Source of the DNA: Lamellibrachia satsuma
Taxonomy: Eukaryota > Annelida > Polychaeta > Sabellida > Siboglinidae
NCBI GenBank assembly: GCA_033239005.1
Contig: BSQZ01000036.1
Span: 1,660,001 to 1,724,000, forward strand
Length of the DNA: 64,000 bases
Direction: 5' to 3'
Shown here: one piece after another, positions 50,080-64,000 of the stretch
How positions within the stretch are numbered: the first letter of the stretch is position 1
How the letters are laid out: each line of letters starts with the position of its first letter
Position numbers and translations under genes: made by a program
Notes under the pieces: model-generated
Told to the model about the DNA's origin: nothing
Database searches by the model: none
What the model saw: only the letters and a program-made list of their open reading frames with translations

Positions 50080-51848
50080 AACTTACCTTTTACCTTAGTA
50101 TTTTTTATGACGGTCATGACGCTCCTCCTCACAAAGGTTGGTGTTTTTTAGCATTAGCTGACGTCACCAATGGTTGGAGAGTCTAACACATCTTTAGATA
50201 TATCACAGCAGGGAAACTGAAACGTTCAAAAACACCTATATAATATATAATATATTATGTAAACTAAATGTTTACCGACACCAAGGGTTTATTCCGTCTC
50301 ACCTGGTGACGCTGATTTAATTTTAGTATAAATAAATCACAATTTTAAACGACAGCGCAACTGTAATTCCTCAAAAATAAACGAGTACAAGTAGATGTCG
50401 CGTTGGAGGTGCACTAAAACTATGCTAGACAATGCCGATTGGTGCGACACGCACTATTCGTGTTATATCAAGGTGTGATGTGCGCGGAAACGCGACATGG
50501 GAGCCTAAAGTCCGCCTTTAGCTGCCAACACGTCGGCGACTATTTAGTTGGCTACTCAAGTGTAGTCGTAAGTGTGTGTTCTCCATCAACAGTTGGGAAC
50601 ACCGTTTGCGGACATCTGGCACCGGAAAAATCGGCCGATGGGTAGTAGCCAAAGATTTGTCGGCAGACGGGCTTTAGTAATAAATAACAGTTATCGTCAA
50701 AGTCATTCATCCGTGACGGTGGTGTTTCCTGTTATCGCCCTGCCAAGGCTGCAGGCAGCAACACAGTCCCTCGCTACCGATGGAACTATTAATACACTGA
50801 CATGCAAGCCGATCGCGTGCTTGGTCCAGCAGGGCCGCCTTTATCAAGGACTCTCCGGCGTTAACGATGTCATGGATCGCATGCTAATCACATATATGAC
50901 ATTTATACTCGGCAATTATATATTGACAAACGCGCAAATATCTCACATGGAAACGTCACTGACAAAATATTAGGATTCCAATTACATACAAGTCATGTTC
51001 TCGTATTATGCCCGGATGCCCCGCGATACATGGTAAATGTCACGCATTTCCATGGAATCAACGTATCTTTTTTGCAATATTGGCAAATTTGATTAAATAG
51101 GTCATAGGCCTATATACAACACTACAAAAAGTTATTACATTTAACGCGGTGAGGAATTTTTTTGCCATTAGCGACGGAAACCTGTTGTTTAAATTGCATT
51201 ATGGGATTGGATTTGAGCAAACTTTGTGAAACCCGGATTTTTAATCGCTCCAAAAAGAAAATGCACATTAAAAAATTGGTAGGCGCAATTACCGGTTGTT
51301 GCCAGGAGCCAGCACATATGTTCTGGTCAGCAAAGATAGCACAGGCCAATATATGCTGCGCCGGGGAGTAATGCCGTTGACGGCTTGACCAAAACAGAGA
51401 CGACTTACCGAATAGCGTACAACGGTATTTCTATGTATTGTATTAATGTTTTTTAAATATAAAAAATAAATTCAATACGTTATTTCTTTAGCACCATAAT
51501 CACTAAGTGCTCTATGGCGATGTACCAGTCTAAACATGGATACCCATAAGAAACAATAATGAAACTAAAAGTATTAAATAACTATAACATGTATCCTGCT
51601 TTTTGTGAGCAGATGTTGACACATATGCCCACGGCACGTCCGAAGCGTTCCCTACGTCCAACGACTGGGGAGGTCATCATCAGCCGGAAAGACATGATCG
51701 TAGTGGAAAGCGAGACGGGGAGTGTTGGATTATTTTCCAACAGCGTTTGACCATTGTCAGTTTTCTGTAGATCCGTGGTTTGACTATGTCCGTCGTCATG
51801 ATCCTGACGTGATGGAGCCGCGTAATCAAAGCGTGACGTTCTTTGCAG
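50080..51848. other. Upstream region of the secreted-peptide gene
   Basis: Unique sequence with no supported ORF. A good acceptor (GTTCTTTGCAG) ends at 51848, so at least one upstream non-coding exon is expected here or further left. Confidence 0.35.
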
Positions 51849-51859
51849 GCGCTGTGAAA

Positions 51860-57462
<5,603 letters not shown>

Positions 57463-58918
57463 GTGACAGGGCCTACTGTTGTACGACACGAACCACCAAT
57501 ATCGGGCCAAATCAAATGAGACGCCAATGGCTATGGTATAGAAGCGTAGATGTTAAACGATATCTAACATACCTCAGCTAGTAACAATATTAAACATCAT
57601 AATACAATAATGTGTTAATGGTCCAGAGTGTTTAAGCAGTATATATTAATATATATGCCACGCAACTGAATATTCGTTTATTTTTTTATCGCCGTCTCCT
57701 TCTAACATTCTTATGTTTTGCAGTTTAGCTTATGCACTGCTATAATTGCGTTTGTCCATATTATGTGCCTGATAGATAGGATCTATATAGGACCTAGAAA
57801 AATGGTGAAGAAAAAACAAATCATGACGTATTTATCCACATACATAACTGTTTTATGAACTGCCAATTTTACATAGGTTGATGGTACACGTTTATTAATT
57901 TTGATAAAGAAATCATTTTGACTAAAAGGCCGATGTAAATACTCCTTACGTGCATGAAGTGAATATAATATAAACGAGTATATTTTAATGTTAAGTGTGT
58001 TTTGCTCATGCTGTGTCCAAAAGTACATGGTTATAATACTATGACGCATTTTAATTTGATGAGATAACATCAAAGAGGATGTTCAAGACCTACATGACCA
58101 CACCTTCACAGCGACACCGTCAAAAATGTGTGGTTTGTCTCCAACTTGAGTGTTCTCCGTGTATCGTTTCTCTTCTTTGTCATTAAACATGTACGTGGTA
58201 AAATAAAACTCGTACGATAATCTCCCTGGTTTCTAGTTTATACTTCGGTGTATTCGAATTGCTGGAGTGGGCTCCATAAACCTACTTTAAGCGGGGAGAA
58301 CACATGAAGGGCACTGAGGAGATGGAGTCCAGGCTACTTGTTCACGCAAACACCCGTCAGTGTTCGACAGACCAGAATTATACTTACATACGTGTGACAG
58401 TTCGATGAATAAAGGCGTATATCTAACACATCTTAAAGACCTAAATAAAGACGTATATCTAACACATCTTAAAGACCTAAATAAAGACGTATAACACATC
58501 TTAATGGCTTTTAAATGCACCAAGACGTATCGTTTCAATGGCAGATATATTTTAGGCATAGCTACAACGCGTTGGGTTTTATGATGTTTGGCGTTTCTCA
58601 AATGTGGACTTCCTGACCAGAGAGAGCGACAAGTTGCGGTGACCCTCGTCAACGTGAACTAAAAGCCTTGATCAGCTGGTGTGTTCACCGTCTTATCAGC
58701 GGATTAGGCAAACCGAGACAGATGTTCAATGGAGCTGTCTAAAGATTAGAGTCGCCGTTGCCTGTAACTACTGACTGCAACAATTTATTGCGGTACATTA
58801 GCCAAGCGACAGTCGTTGCTATAGCGTTACTGTGCATCTGCCGAATCTCTTCCAATACCCGAAAATATGCTTACTCAAAAAGCGAGTGCCTAGCAATCAT
58901 GCCATAAGAGAGCTTTTA
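57463..58918. other. 3' flank of the peptide gene, no gene recognised
   Basis: AT-rich. Contains three copies of a roughly 36-bp unit (TAAAGACGTATATCTAACAC) at 58405-58502. Open frames here are short and repeat-influenced. Confidence 0.4.
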
Positions 58919-59603
58919 TACATTATGACCATGTGCGTCCGGAATAAGACATAGGATCTGTCTTGCCCCCACATGGGGACCGCCTTGCCCCCACATGGGG
59001 ACCGCCTTGCCCCCACATGGGGACCGCCTTGCCCCCACATTGGGACCGCCTTGCACTCACGTGCATGGAGACCGCCTTGCCCCCACATGGGGACCGCCTT
59101 GCCCCCACATTGGGACCGCCTTGCCCCCACGTGCATGGGGACCGCCTTGCCCCCACATGGGGACCGCCTTGCCCCCACATGGGGACCGCCTTGCCCCACA
59201 TGGGCACCGTCTTGCCCCCACGCGCACTACGTGTGTCTTAACACGATGTCTACAAAACACAACATGCTACTGCCCATTTTGTAGTTTGTCCTGTCAACTG
59301 ATTACTACTATTATTATGTCACCAATTAAGTTCATGATTCATGTCGTTTAGTTGTAAGTTGCACCGTTTTACTATTGCCAAAAATATGAGATTAGAGCAT
59401 TTAATAGTGCATATAAAAGTAAACAAAAAAACCACTGATTTAATTACGTCTGTCTCGTGTTGCTGAGCTTTCTGGGTGGTATCCGACGGACGTTAGTTTA
59501 ATTTTGCACCACATTTTTGGGATGTTCAGAGTTTTATATGTTGCGACCTTGTAGGGGGACCGTCTTTCCCCAGGGGCCGTTTTGACCCAGGTTACCCTAC
59601 TTT
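58919..59603 (-). mobile_element. GGGGCAAGACGG-family repeat, copy 2, with an internal minisatellite of about 11 units
   Basis: Read on the minus strand it starts GGGTAACCTGGGTCAAAACG and follows the same block order as copy 1, including AACACGAGACAGACGTAATT and TAATTGGTGACATAATAAT. It then expands GGGGGCAAGGCGGTCCCCAT (22-bp unit) across 58966-59222, where copy 1 has about two such units, and continues with GTCTTATTCCGGACGCACAT. Confidence 0.8.
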
Positions 59604-59956
59604 AGTCTTTTTCCAGGACATTTCACATTTCAGTTTCACTACAAGAGTGTGCACCATGTTTGTGGATGCATAAATATACCACAGAATATGTGCATGATAA
59701 CGTCCACACCTCTCCGGTTCTGGTTTATTATATTTGTATGGACTACAACTCCGGATTCTCTGCGTCCACCACTTCGCAAACACAAATAGAATAGACTACA
59801 TGAACACCACTTATTCATGCATGCCTGGCAGTTCCTTCACCGATGTTCTGTCAGTCTCCAGCATTCTTCAAACTTTCCGATTCCGTATAACTTCACAGAG
59901 ACGCGGCAGCACAGCTCGGACACAAGTGAAATATGACTACCGTTGGCGCCTACGTC

Positions 59957-60005
59957 ATGCACGCACGCACGCACGCTCCCACGCACGCACGCACTCACGC
60001 ACACG
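59957..60005. repeat. ACGC microsatellite
   Basis: About 11 units with two interruptions. Confidence 0.9.
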
Positions 60006-60719
60006 TAATTAGCCGTTACACCGCTTGTTATCGAGAGACCGCCCGGTTAATCAATCATTGTATACGCTCACAACTCATTGACGGTTATAAAAACGTCGCG
60101 GAGAGACATCGGCATTTACAGTCCAGACAGCTTCGATCATCTAATTCTAATCAACTTTTCGTTCCCTGTGTTAAGACAAACGTCGGTACAAGATCTTCCT
60201 CAGTGCCTCACCGACTCCGTGGAACTCACTCCGTGTTAGCGTTAAGTCCGTAGGAAATATAACTGGAATTGCTAATCGATTAGAAGCTGCCTAACCCCTT
60301 TTGTTTGATTTTTTGGCGCAATAGAAGTGCGTTATTATGTTCCATCTAGGATCTCGGAAAGGTGGGCCAAGCGTGTTTACCCATTATTTTGCCATGCCAC
60401 AAATAGCAAAATGTAGTGGCGCTACAGGCTATTCATGGAAAACCTTATTATAAAGCCAAACGTGGGGGGGGGAAACCAATGTGGGGGAGAAGGGCGAGTT
60501 GCCGAAGCGTCACCACCTTTCAGAGCAGCTTTGGGAAGGAAGCCCATTCTTTTTTGAGAAATTTGTAACATCTCCTGCTTCTCCTTTTTCAAATAATCTC
60601 CTTCTTTTTGAAACAGTTCCACAATAGTGGCTACTAAATGCATAGAATGGCACGCTTGAAGGCTTACGGTTTCCGTATTGTGGGAGGGCAAGAACGATTG
60701 AAAGATTAATGTATCCCGC

Positions 60720-60950
60720 TTACGTCACGTATCTAACGCAGACATTGCGACGTCACTGAGGCAGTTGACGTCACTGGTTTCTGTCGTCATGGCGAACACC
60801 CCGGTCTTGGTTCTGTCATCCGCACCCGTCGTCGTCCATTGTTTCAACACAAACGAGCCGCAACTTCGCCCGCTTCCGCACCAGTCGGCCTGGGAGCGAT
60901 TTCTGCAGAAGACAAGTGGACGACTTTGCGGCTCGTCTGTGTTAAAATAA
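60720..60950. repeat. Duplicate of the UPF0489 gene's 3' end, next to an inverted repeat
   Basis: 60733-60790 resembles 61590-61673 (GTATCTAAC-CAGAC-TTGCGACGTCAC, then GTTGACGTCACTGGTTTCTG), which is the last coding sequence of the UPF0489 gene. Next to it, ACACAAACGAGCCGCAACTT (60848) pairs with the inverted GCGGCTCGTCTGTGTTA (60927). A third copy, ACACAGACGAGCCGCAAC, is at 61954. Confidence 0.6.
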
Positions 60951-61074
60951 CACGGACTGGTGAAGGAGGCGGACAGGCAGACTTACAGCAGACACGGTCT
61001 TCTCAGCTTCAGCTGTCATCTGCGCCGCTTTTAGCAAGACGTTGCCTTTTAAGGCGTTGTGCGCGCATTCACAC

Positions 61075-61112
61075 ACGCGCGCGCGCGCACGCACGCACGC
61101 ACACACAAATAC
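61075..61112. repeat. CG/ACGC/CA simple repeat
   Basis: ACACGCGCGCGCGCACGCAC run. Confidence 0.9.
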
Positions 61113-61588
61113 ACACGTTTATCGTTACGACGTAACCCCTTTCACGAGATGAAATAGCATTCCATAGGCTGATTATATACACATTTATTGTGATGTGATA
61201 TCATCGTTTACCAAATGAGTAAATTCGATAATATGCAACCACGAGTGTTCGCAATGTGGACTGACGTTCGACGCACAGAAACGATACAGGCTGAGGGAGA
61301 TGCATCACTCACAGATGAAAGCAGTCTTAATGTTGCAATTGGTGTACACACCACGTCTCGGTTTTTTTAACACGATGTATGCATATTCCCCTACCAGTTC
61401 CTTCATCAAAAGATACTTTCTCCGTAGACCGACATCTTCGTTTTATTTTTTATGAACCGCTGACAAAATGTTACGTTGCGCCTCGACTATACGTCGTTTT
61501 CTTTAAGCTAAATAAACAGTAAACAGCAAAGGTCTTTATGCATGTTGTAAACACTAGCTCCACATGTCTGCAACAAGCAAGGCATACG

Positions 61589-63692
61589 TTATGTATCTAA
61601 CACAGACTTTGCGACGTCACAGGGACCGTTGACGTCACTGGCACTGTTGACGTCACTGGTTTCTGTCGTCTTAGATGAATAATTAAAAAAGATCTGTGTG
61701 TCTGGATACACGGTGCGCAGCATGTCCACGGTCTTCTGCTGGATGACGTCAACCTGGCACACGGGACAATAGTCATCATCCGAGGACCTGAGGACAGACG
61801 ACACACCGTGAGACGTCGAGTCCGACACACCAATGAAATCACTGCCACAAGCTTTGACAAACAACGCATACACATATTTACAATATAATTCACATAATCC
61901 TTAGCCTAAGGCGACGAACACAATTGTGGGCGTCCGTCGTCCGCTGTTTTAACACAGACGAGCCGCAACGTCGTCCGCTTCCGCACATATCGGTCTGGTA
62001 ATGTCCTTTTATTGGTTTCATGCCCATGTGGGTTCGAGAGAAGTAAGGTGTTCTCATAACATGTGCTCCTTCCATTACCTTCTATCCAATATGTTAACAG
62101 AATATCTCACTGACATAAAATTGCAACACACCAAGAAGCAGACCTCACCAAGACAGATACAGAAGTACTGGACAACCAGCTGATACGAACCTCGCAACTG
62201 TGATTATAGACGGAGGGTCTGGTATTGAGACAAGTAACTGTCTGACCCCAGTCACCAGATCTGTGATCTCTTCCTCTGAGCTGATGTGCTGTGGCAACTC
62301 CGTATCATCACAGCTACAGCCAATCTCATGCAGCCAGTTGAAGTCAATAGTCTCCTCTTTATGTCGTCTCAAGCTAATCACGAGTTCCTGTAGTGTCACA
62401 TCTCTAAAGACGAACGGCAAATAATACATATTAAAGAAAACTATTAGTGTTGCTTTGTAGACCAAATCTATTACGATATCAACATTGCTTTGTAGACCAA
62501 ATCTATTACGATATCAACATTGCTTTGTAGACCAAATCTATTACGATATCAACATTGCTTTGTAGACCAAATCTATTACGATATCAACATTGCTTTGTAG
62601 ACCAAATCTTTTACAATATCAACATTGCTTTGTAGATCAAATCTATTACGATATCAACATTGCTTTGAAGACCAAATCTATTACGATATCAACATTGAAC
62701 TGTATCGTTGATTGTAATATAGGACAACAAAACTTTCTATTGACGTTTTGTTGACACTAAGTTCAGAAGATGCTAGTAAATTTATGAACCCCAAATTAAT
62801 CACTATGATGAATTATTTGTCAAATTCAATAACTAAACATCACATCCATGATTATAACTTTGTGCCTGTTAAATGTAATGCAATGTGTGCGAGTTTATAT
62901 ACATGAAATATTGCAAACCTCTCAGATGTAGAGAAGTGAACCTCTTCACAGTTTTGAAGACAAGCAAATATCTTTTTGAGATATGCAAGCTGTGTGCCTC
63001 TTTCTTCAGTGCAACGTTGGACTGCCTGAAAAACACAACCCCATCAGTGATCAATATACAACATATACAAACAGAGTTTAATTGACAATGTCATATACAA
63101 CTTGGAGTAACAATAGTCAATGTTACAAAGAAACCAGAGGTGTTATCAATTGAAGTCGCCTGGCTTCACTGTTTTATCAAACTGATGGTGGTCTAAAAAT
63201 ATCTAAACTCAGAAGATGAAACATGTCACAGCAGTTGCAGATAAACTTACTTCAAGAGTATTGTCTGTGGGTCTCTTGTAGGCATACAGCTTCTGTATGC
63301 TGCTATATTCTTCCTTTGTGTACATACCTAAAAATGGGTTTCCTGTTGAAAAGAAGTCAAGATCGATATCCAGGATATAACTGTCAGATTGATGGTCATT
63401 AAATACTGACTTAAGATTCCCCGCTGAGCACAGGGAGGTGATGGGAATTGTTTTACTTCTGCATTCATCCCCACTGTGATTGATTAACTCCACAACAGCC
63501 AGCTGATTCACAGCATATTCTTTACAATCTCCTGGTTGATCTGCTGACAGGTCATTGCTGACAACATTAGCTGAGGCAAGTGTCTCTGGCTTGAGAGTAA
63601 AGACGTGAAGTGTGAGCAGTACTTTGTTGACGAGATCATCTTCTGGTGCGTACAGCAATTCGGCAAGGAAATAGCTCTCAGTGCATGAAACG
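61589..63692 (-). CDS. C5orf22: UPF0489 family protein (C5orf22-like), C-terminal four exons
   Basis: Exons 63251-63692, 62919-63025, 62191-62403 and 61589-61787 join in phase to about 319 codons and a stop; all junctions are GT-AG. Family landmarks are YILDIDLDFFSTGNPF followed by MYTKEEYSSIQKLY in the first exon, ELPQHISSEEEI in the third, and TVAR/SSDDDYCP across the third-fourth exon junction, then VDVIQQKTVDMLRTVY. Human C5orf22 is a little over 440 residues, so about the first quarter is missing. The first exon here needs a phase-2 partner upstream, not found in 63693-64000. Molecular function is not established; the DIDLDFF motif recalls metal-binding motifs of ureohydrolase-like folds, which is only a hint. 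A minus-strand AATAAA lies at 61442-61447, about 140 bp past the stop. Confidence 0.88.
62447..62700. repeat. 36-bp minisatellite, about seven units
   Basis: Units of GCTTTGTAGACCAAATCTAT plus TACGATATCAACATT in the UPF0489 intron between exons 62191-62403 and 62919-63025. Confidence 0.95.
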
Positions 63693-63744
63693 CTGAAGAA
63701 AAACAAAACTGTCACTGTCACGTGGGCAACTGACATAGATATAC

Positions 63745-63815
63745 ACAAGCAGAGTTGTTTGATTTAAATCATTTGATTTAACGCTTTGATTTAAATCATG
63801 ATTTAAATCACTTCA
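63745..63815. repeat. ATTTAAATC palindrome cluster
   Basis: Repeated GATTTAAATCA motifs in direct and self-complementary form, upstream of the UPF0489 exon; reminiscent of the ends of some DNA transposons. Not classified. Confidence 0.5.
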
Positions 63816-64000
63816 AAAAAAAATTTTTTATTTCCGATTTTTTTTATCGCTGATTTATATCAATTTAACACAAATAATTGTTTACAAGCATCAAGAGGAA
63901 CAAAGTGTTGTGTATGTTTGAACTATTCCCTTTCTGAATGCAGTGAAGCCACACAAACTTGTCTTCCAAAGGAAGTATCTTTTCAAGTCTGAAGCCATGA

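Noticed and set aside
58897..59351. Gly/His/Pro-rich frames of about 100 codons
   Set aside because: They are readings of the 22-bp minisatellite inside an interspersed repeat copy.

Overview
This is a eukaryotic (animal) nuclear window. It carries spliced genes with GT-AG introns, conserved metazoan protein families, and a very heavy load of microsatellites, minisatellites and interspersed transposable elements. The long interspersed elements (L2/CR1-type LINEs, one with an SGNH-hydrolase-like fragment, a Penelope-like element with a GIY-YIG endonuclease) and the many alternating TGCG arrays suggest a non-vertebrate marine bilaterian. I cannot place the phylum from sequence alone. There are no operons, bacterial genes or CRISPR arrays.

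Layout. (1) About 1.5-21.7 kb, minus strand: one large gene for a beta-type cyclic-nucleotide-gated channel subunit (CNGB family), rebuilt from 19 exons by splice sites and reading phase. It has a disordered N-terminus, S1-S6, a pore, a C-linker, a cyclic-nucleotide-binding domain, a CNGB-type post-CNBD region and a long repetitive acidic tail. Its introns hold an L2-like LINE, a tRNA-derived SINE, a hAT element with intact target-site duplications, a 167-codon orphan ORF and several simple repeats. (2) 25.3-33.8 kb, plus strand: a complete four-exon RAB5IF/C20orf24 homologue (125 aa). Its third intron carries a Penelope-like element with inverted terminal copies. (3) 34-51.8 kb: repeat-dominated. 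It holds a 300-bp CT tract, an SGNH-like LINE fragment, a 42-bp minisatellite of about 29 units, a 2.8-kb hAT insertion with a pogo-like element nested inside, and many minisatellites. A tentative three-exon minus-strand gene end spans 37.4-41.6 kb. (4) 51.85-57.46 kb, plus strand: a two-exon gene predicted to encode a 102-residue secreted six-cysteine peptide with an EGF-like C-terminal motif. Its 5.3-kb intron is mostly tandem repeats. (5) 61.6-63.7 kb, minus strand: the C-terminal four exons of a UPF0489 (C5orf22-type) gene, whose N-terminus lies beyond the recognised exons.

The genes do not form a pathway: a sensory-type ion channel, an ER multipass-translocon/respirasome assembly factor, a predicted secreted peptide and a conserved protein of unknown function. 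The most novel items are the secreted cysteine-rich peptide gene, the CNGB subunit with a non-acidic selectivity filter and repeat tail, a four-fold tandem copy of a 5' splice site at one CNGB exon, and an interspersed repeat family whose copies have expanded different internal minisatellites. All splice models are read by eye and lack transcript support.
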